Of a stretch of 39,392 nt of DNA, positions 1 through 9,662 are shown one piece after another. Under the pieces are notes generated by a model, which saw only the letters and a program-made list of their open reading frames with translations, did not search any database and was not told where the DNA came from. The position numbers and the translations under genes are program-made. Origin of the DNA: a bacterium. GTDB taxonomy: Bacteria > Planctomycetota > UBA1135 > GCA-002686595. The DNA lies in NCBI GenBank assembly GCA_030426785.1, contig JAUHXY010000005.1, forward strand, positions 1-39,392. The letters are read 5' to 3'. Numbering within the stretch: the stretch's first letter is position 1; the number at the start of each line of letters is the position of its first letter.

Positions 1-1151
1 CGCCGGCCACGGGTTTGCCCTCGCGCACGACGCGACCGGTCAAGCTCGGTCCGGGCACCAACTCGATTTTGAGGCTCGCGCGCTTGCCCGCGTTGAGCTT
101 TTGGTTTTGCTTTTCCGGCTTGGCGATGGCACCGGGCTTGAACGCCATGACGGTCACGTGGCCCGGCGCGAGCCCACGGATGGTGTTTTGCAACCCGGGT
201 TGGACCTCGATCGGGTTGATGCGATACCAGGGGAAGGTGCGTTGCCCACGCATGCTGTTGATGCGCTGTCCGCCCGCAGGAAACAGATACACGAGGGCCG
301 GACCGCGCGTTCCCACGTTGCCGAGCACTTCCAGGTCCAAGATGGCTTCTTTTTCCAACTGGAAGACGAGCCGATCGGGGTCCACTTGCGCACCGCGCGC
401 CACGGGCAACTGCTCGCGGTACAAAGCAAAACCCTCCGCCTCCACCTCCACCAGGATCTGTCCTGCTGTGGTGCGGTAGACCTCGAAGCGGCCCTCTTCG
501 TTGGTGGTGGTGCGTTGGCCGTCGACGGACACCTGCGCGTCGGCGATGGGCTCGCCGCGCTCGTTCTGCACGCGGCCCGTCACGCGCGCCGAGGAGCGCG
601 GTCCGAAGGCGATGTTGAGCTCGGTGTTGCCGAATTGACCCAAACGCACTTCGCGCAACGACGAGTAGCCACGACCGGAGTCGGCGCGCACGATCGAAAG
701 ACCCGGGTACAGGTCGCTGGCCAAGAAGGTGCCGTCCGACGCGCAAGCCAGCTCGCGCCCCTTGTTTGCGCCCGCCTCAAAGATCACCCGGCCCACGATG
801 GGAGCCCCATGGTCGTCGTGCAGCCGACCCCGCAGGACCGCCTTTGCGCCTGCCCGCATTTCCTTGTCGGATGCATCGGGCTGACCCGGCTGGATGAGTA
901 CCAGATCGACCTCCAAGGGGTAGCGGGCGTCCACCGCGGGCCGCACCGGGGCTTCATCACGCAGCTTGGGGGCTTCCCGTAGGCCCTGCAGGTCGACGGT
1001 CTCCGGCTCGAACGCTTCGGGAACCTCGGGCGCCGCCGGAGCTTCGACCCCGGGGGTCGCGACATCATCCGGGGCGGTCGTGCGCTGGGAAAACCAGAGG
1101 TACAGGCCCCCGGCGAGGGCCAGGGGCAGGAGGAGGATCAGGGCTCGCATG
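1..1151 (-). CDS. Secreted or membrane-anchored protein with carboxypeptidase regulatory-like domains (C-terminus beyond window edge)
   Basis: Reverse strand from the ATG at 1151 reads MRALILLLPLALAGGLYLWFSQRTTAPDD..., a signal-anchor N-terminus, then ...AVLRGRLHDDHGAPIVGRVIFEAG..., typical of CarboxypepD_reg-like repeats. Open at the left edge, so absent from the ORF track. Confidence 0.7.
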
Positions 1152-1541
1152 GACGATCAGGTAGGCAGGGGCCGGCCGAAGAGGGCCCCTCTTGGCCCGG
1201 GCGGAAGCGCACTCCGCGGGGCACGACAGCACGGCGGGGAACGGGAGGGAGATCCGCCGGGCGGGCAGGGCAATATAGTCCCTAAGGGTCCATACGTTTC
1301 GAAAAGCGGGAAACTTCCCAGCTTCCGGCGCTCTTGTCGGGTCTTCCTCGCACGAGGCAACCCTGGCCCCGGAATGGTCCTTGGGGAATCCATACGGGCA
1401 GCCGAAAAGGGTCGCTGCGTCCCACGTCCCCCGCTATCGTGGGCGCTCGTTTGTGCCGGCGGCTGCCATCCGGCCAGGGTGGCCCTTGCTCTCCAGCCCC
1501 GCTGCGACCCCTCCCCTTGGGAACACTGAAGGGATCCCCCT

Positions 1542-2564
1542 ATGCCTAGCTACGAAATCGTCGAACTCCTCGGAGACGGCATCTCCTCCGAGTTGTCCGC
1601 CAGCGTGCACTCGGTAGCCGAAGCCCTGCCTTTCGACCTGCGCTTCGTCCCGATGGACCTTTCGGACGAGAATCGCAAGAAACAAGGACCGGCCATCTAC
1701 GACGAGGTCGAAGCCCAGGTACGCCAGTTGGGCACGGCGCTCAAGTACCCCACCGCGACCACCGACGAAAGCCCGAACCGCGTACTGCGGACCCGCCTGG
1801 AGTTTTCCGTCATCCACCGGCCCGTGCAGACCATCCCGGGCATCGAGACCAACTTCACCCAGAGCATCGACATCGATGTGGTGCGCGTGGCGACCGGGGG
1901 CACCTACGAGGATCCGGGCATGCGCATCGGGCGGGACACCGCCGTCTCCGTGCGCGTCATCGAGCGCCACCCGACCGCGCACGCCGCACGCTTCGCTTTC
2001 GCTTTGGCCCAGCGGCGTGGCAAGGGGGTTTGCTCCACCAGCAAGTACACCATCCAAAAGGCCACCGACGGGCTCTTCGAGGAGACGGTGGGCTCGATCG
2101 CCAGCGAACACCCTGACATCCCCTACCGGCGCGAGCTGTTCGACGCGCTCTTGGCGGGCATCATCATGGCCCCCGAGCGTTATGGCGTGATCGTGTGTGC
2201 CAACGAGTACGGGGACTTCTTGTCGGACTCCGCCTGCGGGCTGATCGGCTCGGTGGGCCTGGGCGACAGCGCCTCCTTCGCCTTCAACGACGAGGGGGAA
2301 GTCACCATCGCCATGTTCGACCCGTCGGGCGGAACGGCCCCGGACATCGCGGGCAAGAACCTCGCCAACCCCACGGCAGCCCTGTTGGCCATGGGCAACA
2401 TGCTCAGCCATATCGGCGAAGACGCCTCGGGGCAAGCGCTGCGTCAAGCGGTGCTGACCGCGATCCAAGACGGCGCGCGCACGCGCGACATCGGTGGCGA
2501 CCTCAACACGACCGAGTTTACCGAAGAGGTGGTTCGGCGCGTGCAAGCGGCCATTCCCGCCTAG
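1542..2564 (+). CDS. Isocitrate/isopropylmalate dehydrogenase family protein, divergent
   Basis: LLGDGISSE N-terminus, SPNRVLRTRLEFSVIHRPVQTIPG, KYTIQKATDGLFEE, NEYGDFLSDSACGLIGSVGLG; all match family motifs. Confidence 0.85.
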   Translation: MPSYEIVELLGDGISSELSASVHSVAEALPFDLRFVPMDLSDENRKKQGPAIYDEVEAQVRQLGTALKYPTATTDESPNRVLRTRLEFSVIHRPVQTIPGIETNFTQSIDIDVVRVATGGTYEDPGMRIGRDTAVSVRVIERHPTAHAARFAFALAQRRGKGVCSTSKYTIQKATDGLFEETVGSIASEHPDIPYRRELFDALLAGIIMAPERYGVIVCANEYGDFLSDSACGLIGSVGLGDSASFAFNDEGEVTIAMFDPSGGTAPDIAGKNLANPTAALLAMGNMLSHIGEDASGQALRQAVLTAIQDGARTRDIGGDLNTTEFTEEVVRRVQAAIPA

Positions 2565-2571
2565 GCGGCGC

Positions 2572-3375
2572 TCAGGCGCTGTCCGACCAGCGCAACCGGC
2601 GGGTCAGGAAGTCCTGGATGAACTGATCCAGGACGACGTTGTCCTTCTCGGCCTCGCCGGGCAGGAACACCATGCCGATGTAGTCTTTGCTGCCGTGGTT
2701 TTCCTTGCGGGCCACCTCGAGTCGCCCTTGGACCATCGCGTTGGTCTCGGGGGACTTCAAGCGGAACTTCAAGGTGTCCCCGACTTCGAGGCGTACGGCT
2801 TGCACGTGATCGACCCACGCGCCGATGCCAAGCTCGGAGAGATCGTGCACGCTGGCTTGTAGACGCATCGCTTTGCGGCTGAGGCGCAAGCTGAGGTGAC
2901 TCGACCCCACACGCACTCGGTCGGTTTCGCGGCGGTTGAAGTACTTGCCGAGCTGGTCGTCCAGCTGGCTGTAGAGATCCCCCGAGTTGATGAACTCGAT
3001 GCCCACTTTGACGTAAAAGCGGGCGGTGGTTTCGATCGAACGCACCATGCAGGGCGAGGTCACGCTCCAACCCTCTTTGGAGTGCTCGATGCGTGCCGCG
3101 ATGACCTGATCCATGTGAAGGTACGGCACCGCATCGCGGGAGACGCGCACGTTCGCACCTTGGATGCAAAGATCGTCGAGGCGCCCTTCGAGGGCCCGAT
3201 CGAGCGTGGAGTCCAAGTTGAGCAGCACGACGCCATCGAGCTGGCCGACCATGGCCCCATTTTGGATGGGCTCGAGCGACACCTTGAACTCGTCGCGGTT
3301 CTTGGGAGCGCGGCGCAGTACGCGTCGACGATCCTTATCGGATTCCGTCGTCTCGGCTTTCTTCCGGAAAAACAA
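2572..3375 (-). CDS. Protein with two PilZ-like domains
   Basis: RRRVLRRAPKNRDEF and FNRRETDRVRV arginine motifs, each followed by a beta-rich region. Start proposed at TTG 3375 with AGGAG 8 nt upstream (MFFRKKAETTESDKDRRRVLRR); the ORF track extends to 3480. Confidence 0.6.
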   Translation of the reverse strand: MFFRKKAETTESDKDRRRVLRRAPKNRDEFKVSLEPIQNGAMVGQLDGVVLLNLDSTLDRALEGRLDDLCIQGANVRVSRDAVPYLHMDQVIAARIEHSKEGWSVTSPCMVRSIETTARFYVKVGIEFINSGDLYSQLDDQLGKYFNRRETDRVRVGSSHLSLRLSRKAMRLQASVHDLSELGIGAWVDHVQAVRLEVGDTLKFRLKSPETNAMVQGRLEVARKENHGSKDYIGMVFLPGEAEKDNVVLDQFIQDFLTRRLRWSDSA

Positions 3376-3646
3376 GGGGTGAGCTCCTGGTCGAATCTGC
3401 CCGCCTGTCGACCCGCCGGCTTGTGGGTGCCGGCCCCGAGTCCACAGGAGGGAGGGGACTGAACCCTTCGTCTTCCCCAAGAGGCCATCCTTAGAAAAAA
3501 GCCGTTCTCGGAGCAGGTCCTGATCGCGAAACGTGAGGGCTTGGAAATTCTTTCCGCCTCCGATCGTTCCAAGGTTGGCTCCCCGGTTTCTCGTCGTTTG
3601 GTGGGTTGTCTACCAAGCCCCAAAACGGGCACCATGGCGCGCCCTT

Positions 3647-5083
3647 ATGGATCCGCTCCCGTCCACTGATTCGCCCACCGCCATCGACGGTCGCAAGGCT
3701 TCCCAACGTTGGCTGGCCAGCACCGGTTGGCTCGTCGCGGGGCGTGCCATCGGCTCGTTGTGCACCTTCGGGATCCTATTTCAACTCGCTCGATCGCTCT
3801 CCCTGCCCGCCTTCGGTCGCATCACCTTCTATATGGCGTTGTTCGCGGTGCTGGGCAACCTGGTCGACCTCGGGACCGGGCAAACCCTGATCCAACGCAG
3901 CACGCGCGAGCCGGCTTCGCTGGGACCGCTCTTGCGTACCGCGACCCGGGTGCGGTTTGGCATGGCGGCTCTGTGCGCGGCGGTCATGATCCTGTGGGCC
4001 TGGTGGGCGGGCGAAGCCGAACTCGGCTGGCTAGCAGCTTCCGCCGCCACCCTGTTCGCCTCGGTGTGGGAACTGAGCAACACCCCAGCGCGCAACGCGA
4101 TGCGTTTGCGTACCCCGGTCCTGGTACGCGCCGGGGGCTCGTTGCTCTCCCTCGCAGCGGTCACCTGGTTGCTGCGCACCGGAGAACACCGTGTCGGACC
4201 CCTTCTATTCGCCTTGTTGGCCGGGGCCGCGTTGGCGAACTGGGGCCAGCACATGGTGTTGCGGCCGCAGTTGCCTCCCAAAGCCCGCCAAGCCGCGCCC
4301 TTTCGCCCGTACTGGAGTCTGACTTGGCCCCTGGGGATCGGAGCCTTGTGCAGTCACCTCGCATTTTGGATCGACAACGCGCTGATCCGTGGCTGGTTCG
4401 GAGATGAGGTTCTGGGGCTGTACAACCTGCCGGTGCGGCTGTTTTCCTTTTCGATCCTGGTGGCCGTGCTCGCCCCCAGCGCGGGCCTCGGCCTGAGCCG
4501 CGGTATTGGTCGTGAGCAGCCCAAAGGCGACGGGGACACCCGTTCGGCTCGATATCTCGGCCAGGCCGTGCGCCAGGGCCGCTTGGGCCCGGTCATCAGC
4601 CGGATGGCACCGCCGTTGTTTGCGGTGGGCATCTTCGGCGGCACCCTCCTATGGGTGTGGGCCCCCGACGTCTTGCCGTGGTTTGGACCCGCTTTCGCCG
4701 ATTCCTTGACCGTGATGCGCATCTTGGTGTTCGCCTTGGTAGCCGTGCACGCGGGAGCGTTTTGGACGATGGCTTTGGTCGCGGCTGGCCAAACGCAGCC
4801 GTTGCTGCGCTGGACAGCGAGTGGGCTCGCGCTGAACTTTATCGGGAACCTGCTGGTATTGCCGATTTGGGGGATCGAAGCGGCCGCGGTGACCACGGTC
4901 GCGACGGAGATTTGGATTCGCGGAGGCACCCTGCGGTACCTCATGCTAACCGGAGTCCAACCGTTTTCCGCCTGGGGGGCGCGCACAGCGGTTATCCTTT
5001 CGGGAGCCCTCGTGGCGGGTTGGGTTTGCGCCCATGCCTTGCTGCCCGCCCTGCGTTGGCTGATGGAAGTCACCGCCGGATGA
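3647..5083 (+). CDS. Oligosaccharide flippase / Wzx-like polysaccharide biosynthesis membrane protein
   Basis: Multiple hydrophobic helices, N-terminal [62 protein letters not shown] typical of flippases. Start ATG at 3647 preferred to 3533. Confidence 0.8.
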   Translation: MDPLPSTDSPTAIDGRKASQRWLASTGWLVAGRAIGSLCTFGILFQLARSLSLPAFGRITFYMALFAVLGNLVDLGTGQTLIQRSTREPASLGPLLRTATRVRFGMAALCAAVMILWAWWAGEAELGWLAASAATLFASVWELSNTPARNAMRLRTPVLVRAGGSLLSLAAVTWLLRTGEHRVGPLLFALLAGAALANWGQHMVLRPQLPPKARQAAPFRPYWSLTWPLGIGALCSHLAFWIDNALIRGWFGDEVLGLYNLPVRLFSFSILVAVLAPSAGLGLSRGIGREQPKGDGDTRSARYLGQAVRQGRLGPVISRMAPPLFAVGIFGGTLLWVWAPDVLPWFGPAFADSLTVMRILVFALVAVHAGAFWTMALVAAGQTQPLLRWTASGLALNFIGNLLVLPIWGIEAAAVTTVATEIWIRGGTLRYLMLTGVQPFSAWGARTAVILSGALVAGWVCAHALLPALRWLMEVTAG

Positions 5084-5153
5084 ACCCAACCCAAGGACTT
5101 TCCCCCGCCATGCTCCCGGTTCCGCCCGCCCCGCGAGGTGCCTCGATTCTCGC

Positions 5154-6308
5154 ATGACGTTAGCCCTCGATTATCGGCCCGCGATGGTGAATCGCGAAGG
5201 CATCGGCCGTTACGTGCGCGAACTGGTGCGCGGCATGGTCTTTGCGCGCAAAGATCCGCCCATCAAGCTGTTCGCCGGCACCTTGCGCCCGTCCGCCTAC
5301 ACTCGCGATCAATTGGGTTTGCAAGGTTCGGCCACGCAAATCTACCGTCCACGTGTTCCCACGCGTCTCTTCCGCCGCTGGTTGCGCTTTCGCGGTATGG
5401 GCATCGATGAATGGCTCGGCGGTGCATGCGTCTATCACCAAACCCAGTGGAGTCCGCTCGAAGTGCGCAAGGCCGCCGAAGTGAGCACCATCTTCGACTG
5501 CATCTACTCCTTGGACGCTCAGGGCGGCCCCATGCCCGGCTTTCTGCCCCCCGCAGCCGCCCAACGCATGTTGGAGCAAGCTCAAGCCCTAGCCGACCGC
5601 AGTGCCCGCATCCTGGTTCCCAGTGAGTTTGTCGCACGGGAAGTCGAAACCTGCCTGGGCGCCGACCCGGCCAAGGTGCGCGTCATCCCCTTGGGTTGCG
5701 ACCACTTGCCCCCACCCAGCAAGCCTCCGGAGTACCTGCCCCACGGAGTGCCCTTCCTGATCACCGCCGCGCGCATCGACCGGCGCAAAAACCATGTGTT
5801 GGCCTTACGCGTGTTCGAGCGACTGGTGGCCTTGGGTTATCCCCATTCGTGGGTCGTGGTCGGACCGTTGGGTTACGGCTACGAGGATTTCGTGCACGCG
5901 TTGCGGCACTCGCCTGCGCGGCATCGGGTGCGCATGCTGCGCAGCGTGGAAGACGGCGATTTGGCCAGTTTGCTGGCCGCAGCGGACCTTCTGTTGTGGC
6001 CTTCTCGGCAGGAGGGATTTGGTTTGCCACCCCTGGAGGCGATGGCGAACGGTACTCCGGTCGTGACCAGCCGCAACTCCTCGCTCACCGAGATCTGCGG
6101 CTCGGCGGCCCTGTTGGTGGATACCGACGATGAGTCCGGCTTCGTTGAGGCCTGCCGCAAGCTCATCGAAGACCCCGAGTTTTCGCGCCGGCAAGTCGAG
6201 GAGGGCTACGAACACGCGACTCGCTTCACCTGGCGTGAAACCGCACGGCGCACGCTGGCCGTTTATCAGGAGCTCGAACAAGAGCTGGAAACCGGTCCAA
6301 AGACCTAA
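5154..6308 (+). CDS. Glycosyltransferase family 4 (GT-B)
   Basis: MVNREGIGRYVREL N-terminus; C-terminal LLLWPSRQEGFGLPPLEAMANGTPVVTSRNSSLTEICGSAALLVD donor-binding motif. Confidence 0.9.
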   Translation: MTLALDYRPAMVNREGIGRYVRELVRGMVFARKDPPIKLFAGTLRPSAYTRDQLGLQGSATQIYRPRVPTRLFRRWLRFRGMGIDEWLGGACVYHQTQWSPLEVRKAAEVSTIFDCIYSLDAQGGPMPGFLPPAAAQRMLEQAQALADRSARILVPSEFVAREVETCLGADPAKVRVIPLGCDHLPPPSKPPEYLPHGVPFLITAARIDRRKNHVLALRVFERLVALGYPHSWVVVGPLGYGYEDFVHALRHSPARHRVRMLRSVEDGDLASLLAAADLLLWPSRQEGFGLPPLEAMANGTPVVTSRNSSLTEICGSAALLVDTDDESGFVEACRKLIEDPEFSRRQVEEGYEHATRFTWRETARRTLAVYQELEQELETGPKT

Positions 6309-6427
6309 GCCCGGGCCCTCCAGCCCCCGCGAATCCCAGCGCGGACAGGACGGAGTGCTAGCAGTCGCGCCCGCGGCGCAACGCACCCAAACCCGATCCC
6401 AGCCAGATGCATGGCTTGGGCAAAGCC

Positions 6428-7375
6428 TTAAGGGAATTGCCACCGCTGCGTGCGCCCATCCACCCAAAGCGTGCCGGCGGTCCGCACACGCAGCCGCCCC
6501 CACACGGTTTGGCCGACCAGCGCCAGGCTCGCTCCCGCATGCCAACCCGCAAGGCTCGGACGGTTCGCCGAGATCTCGGGCGCCGCGATCGGAAGCAGCC
6601 CGCTTTCCCAGCCCCAACCGTTGGCCAAGGGTGGCGCGTTGGGATCGATCGGCCCCCATGCCCACAACGCTTGGGCACCCTCACCCTTGGAGAGGGATTG
6701 CCAGCGAGGGCCAGCCACGTCGCAACGCAGGGCGGCGCGCACGCCTTCGTGCTCGAACAAGAGGCGCGCTCCCGCTCCTCCGGAAGACCCGAACGGAACC
6801 AATTGGAACCCGGCGAGACGCGCTTCGGCACCGGGCCCGGCGGGGCGCAACCAAAATACGAGCGAGCCGTCCTGCACCATCACGCGAAACGCCACCGACT
6901 CGGGCTCGTGCCCCATCGCGTCCAGCGTGAGGCATGCAACCAGCCCTTGCGCCCCTTCCACGCCGATGCTCGTGTCTTGCGCTTGGCAGTGCGGCTTGCC
7001 ATACACCAACAACAGGTAGGTACCCGCTGGCAAGTCGTGCAGGACCACGCGCAGGTCCTCCCCATCCGCGTGCACTCCATCCCGCAGCAGCGCACCCAAC
7101 CGTTCGCCATCGCGGCACTGGACCCAACTGGACGCCCCTTCGATCGATAAGCTCACGGCGGTCACCTGTCCCGCCAGATCGCGCAGGGACCACCGGGCTT
7201 GCCGGGTGTAGCCCACCCCGTTCCAGTAGCCGGGCTGGTGCGCTTCCCCGCCCACCTCGGGAGCGGTCCGATCGGCTTCGCCGATATCGACGTTGAAGCC
7301 GAGCGCCTCTTGGGGAGCCTGCGTTGGGCTCGCGAAGCTCGCTGCCCAAAGGCCCAGGATGGTCGTCCAGCTCAT
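6428..7375 (-). CDS. Secreted protein of unknown function
   Basis: Likely start MSWTTILGLWAASFASPTQA signal peptide at 7375; then GFNVDIGEADRTAPEVGGEAHQPGYWNGVG... resembling an N-terminal beta-sandwich module. Confidence 0.6.
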   Translation of the reverse strand: MSWTTILGLWAASFASPTQAPQEALGFNVDIGEADRTAPEVGGEAHQPGYWNGVGYTRQARWSLRDLAGQVTAVSLSIEGASSWVQCRDGERLGALLRDGVHADGEDLRVVLHDLPAGTYLLLVYGKPHCQAQDTSIGVEGAQGLVACLTLDAMGHEPESVAFRVMVQDGSLVFWLRPAGPGAEARLAGFQLVPFGSSGGAGARLLFEHEGVRAALRCDVAGPRWQSLSKGEGAQALWAWGPIDPNAPPLANGWGWESGLLPIAAPEISANRPSLAGWHAGASLALVGQTVWGRLRVRTAGTLWVDGRTQRWQFP

Positions 7376-7490
7376 CGTCTTCCGTTCGCGCTTGTCGAGG
7401 ATCCGCTCGTGGGTGCCGTCGTCCCCACGGACCACGCACCGCTGCGGCGGATCGGCAAGCTACCAAACGCGCAAGCCGGCGCGGACGTCC

Positions 7491-9560
7491 TTAGGCCGTT
7501 TGCGGCGAATCGGGACGGCCCGGCAGGGCCTCGACCGAAACGCGGGTGCTGTAGATGCAGGAGCCGCCCCCCAGGTCGCTGCGTTCGCTCGAAACGAGCG
7601 TATTGACATTGCCGACCGAGGCGGCCTCGCTCTCGTTCCAGAAGCCGCTGACACCCAAGGCGTCCGGAGGAAAGCTCGCATCGAGGGTGGCCGGCAAGTG
7701 GACCGATCCCACGTCGTTGTACACCCGCAGCCAAGTGCCCTCATGGGCGCCGAGTCGCTCGGCCAAGTCGGGGTGCAGGTGCACCTGCGGGGATCCCAAG
7801 CGAGCGAGGTGCCGCTTGCTATGCAGGTAGGTGGAGTTGTGCGTCGCTTTGGAGGGAGTGGGCCAAAACCAGAATTCGTGATCGCCCCCACAGCCGTCGT
7901 CGGCCACGTACTCGGCCATGGCCCCCGCGCCGGTGGCCTCCAGTTCGGGCGAGTGCAACTCGATGCGGCCGCTGCGCGTTCCCCAGTCGGGGCTGGCCTT
8001 CCCGTTCTCCCTCGGCGGCTGCGGCGCGGGGGCGAGTTTGACCGGTTGATGGGCCAACAGTCGCTCCCATTCGGATTCGGTGAAGCGCGCGCGATTGCGC
8101 TCCAAAACCCGCAGGCACCAATCCTCGTGCGAGCCCGCCCAAACGGATTCGGGCAGCTCCAACCGCTGCGCGATCGCAGCAAAGGCATCCAGATTGCTGC
8201 GACAAGATCCTCGCGGCTCGAGGGCTTGCGGTACGTAGTGCAACCAGCGGTGCCCGTAGCTGCGCAACAGGTCGGCTTGATCCAAGAAGGTCGTGGCTGG
8301 CAACACCACGTCGGCGAGTTGGGCTGTAGCCGTCCAAAACAGCTCGTGCACCACCAGGAAGTGATCCGCGCGAGCCAAGCCGGCCCGCACCAACCGAGTA
8401 TTCGGAACGGTCACAGCGGGGTTGTGGCCCCACACGAGGGAAGCCCGAAAGCGCCCGCTTTCGAGTTCTGCGCCGAGGTTGACCAAAGAGATGGGCGGCT
8501 GATCGCACCCGGGCGGACGCAACGCCACCCCATCGAGCTCGCTCAAGTCCAGATCGAAGTGGTCGCCACTCTCCCAGTGCACCCGATCGGCGATGCCGAG
8601 CACGGCGGCGTAAGAACCGAGGGCACGCATGCTCATGCCACCGACCTTGCGCCGGCAAAAACCGATGCCGAGCTTCAAGAGCGGCGCTTGTGCCTCGTGA
8701 AACCATTGCGCCACGCGCTCGAAGTCCGCCCGGTCGAGGCCGGTGACCGCGCACACCTCCTCGATCCCATAGCGTCCCCGCAGGTGCGCGCGGAATTCTG
8801 CGGCGCCTTGCGCGTTCTGTCGAAGAAACTCCAGATCGGCGCGACGGCTCTCGAAAGCGAGCTGTGCCCAGCCCAAAGCCAAGGCCGCGTCGGTTCCCGG
8901 CCGCAGCACGAGCCCTTCGCCCCCGTGCTTCTCCAACCACTCGATGGTATCGCTGCGATAGATGTCGATGGCCGCCACCCGCGCGCCGTTTTGCAAGGCG
9001 CGTTTGAGCTTGGGCAACAGGTGCGACATGGTGCGCGCCGCGTCGCACCCCCACAACAGGATGGCATCGCAGGACTCGAGCTGTTCCAGATCGAAGCCCG
9101 TAGCCCGCCCGAGAACCGCCTGAAAACCCGCCTCCGCGGTCGCATCGCAGATCGTCCCGTCGTTGCGCGTAGCCCCTAGCGCATTCAGGATGCGGCCGGG
9201 GAAGCGTCGGCCGAGCACGCCCATGTTACCGGCGTACTCCAGACTGAGGATCTCGGGACCTGAGAGTGGGGCCAGCTGCTCTGCGATGCGATCCAGCGCC
9301 GCATCCCAAGTCGTCGGCTGCATGCGACCGCGCCGATCGCGCATCCAAGGCTCGGTGATGCGCTCTTCGGAGGTGACGATCTCGCCGTACCAAGAGGTCT
9401 TGGCGCACAAAACCCCTTGCGACCAACCGTGTTCGCGATGGCCGCGCAAGCGCACGAACTGGCCGGCGGCATCGGTCTGCACCTCCAAGCCGCAAGCGTC
9501 GGGGCAGTCGAGAAAACAAGCGCTCGGGGTCCACTCCATGGCATCAGGATAAAGCCCCAT
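7491..9560 (-). CDS. Molybdopterin-dependent oxidoreductase (formate dehydrogenase/assimilatory-type family) with N-terminal Fe-S motif
   Basis: CFLDCPDACGLEV...GVLCAKTSWYGE cluster ligands; VVLPATTFLDQADLLRSYGHRWLHY; C-terminal molybdopterin dinucleotide-binding region SGRIELHSPE...WPTPSKATHNSTYLHS. Confidence 0.85.
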   Translation of the reverse strand: MGLYPDAMEWTPSACFLDCPDACGLEVQTDAAGQFVRLRGHREHGWSQGVLCAKTSWYGEIVTSEERITEPWMRDRRGRMQPTTWDAALDRIAEQLAPLSGPEILSLEYAGNMGVLGRRFPGRILNALGATRNDGTICDATAEAGFQAVLGRATGFDLEQLESCDAILLWGCDAARTMSHLLPKLKRALQNGARVAAIDIYRSDTIEWLEKHGGEGLVLRPGTDAALALGWAQLAFESRRADLEFLRQNAQGAAEFRAHLRGRYGIEEVCAVTGLDRADFERVAQWFHEAQAPLLKLGIGFCRRKVGGMSMRALGSYAAVLGIADRVHWESGDHFDLDLSELDGVALRPPGCDQPPISLVNLGAELESGRFRASLVWGHNPAVTVPNTRLVRAGLARADHFLVVHELFWTATAQLADVVLPATTFLDQADLLRSYGHRWLHYVPQALEPRGSCRSNLDAFAAIAQRLELPESVWAGSHEDWCLRVLERNRARFTESEWERLLAHQPVKLAPAPQPPRENGKASPDWGTRSGRIELHSPELEATGAGAMAEYVADDGCGGDHEFWFWPTPSKATHNSTYLHSKRHLARLGSPQVHLHPDLAERLGAHEGTWLRVYNDVGSVHLPATLDASFPPDALGVSGFWNESEAASVGNVNTLVSSERSDLGGGSCIYSTRVSVEALPGRPDSPQTA

Positions 9561-9662
9561 CCGCGCAGGTAGCGAGACGCGGGAGGTCCATTCTTGGGGT
9601 GAGACCGGGAGCGGATCCGCCCAGGGACCTTCCTAGGCGGCGCTGCCAGCCCAGCGGACCGG

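Noticed and set aside
101-982. 293-aa plus-strand ORF
   Set aside because: Antisense to the edge-truncated minus-strand gene, which has a signal anchor and a recognisable domain pattern; high-GC genomes give long shadow ORFs.
1434-2546. 370-aa minus-strand ORF
   Set aside because: Antisense to the dehydrogenase-family gene; His/Arg/Gly-rich shadow composition.
7293-9179. 628-aa plus-strand ORF
   Set aside because: Antisense to the molybdopterin oxidoreductase, whose Fe-S and Mo-pterin motifs are clear.
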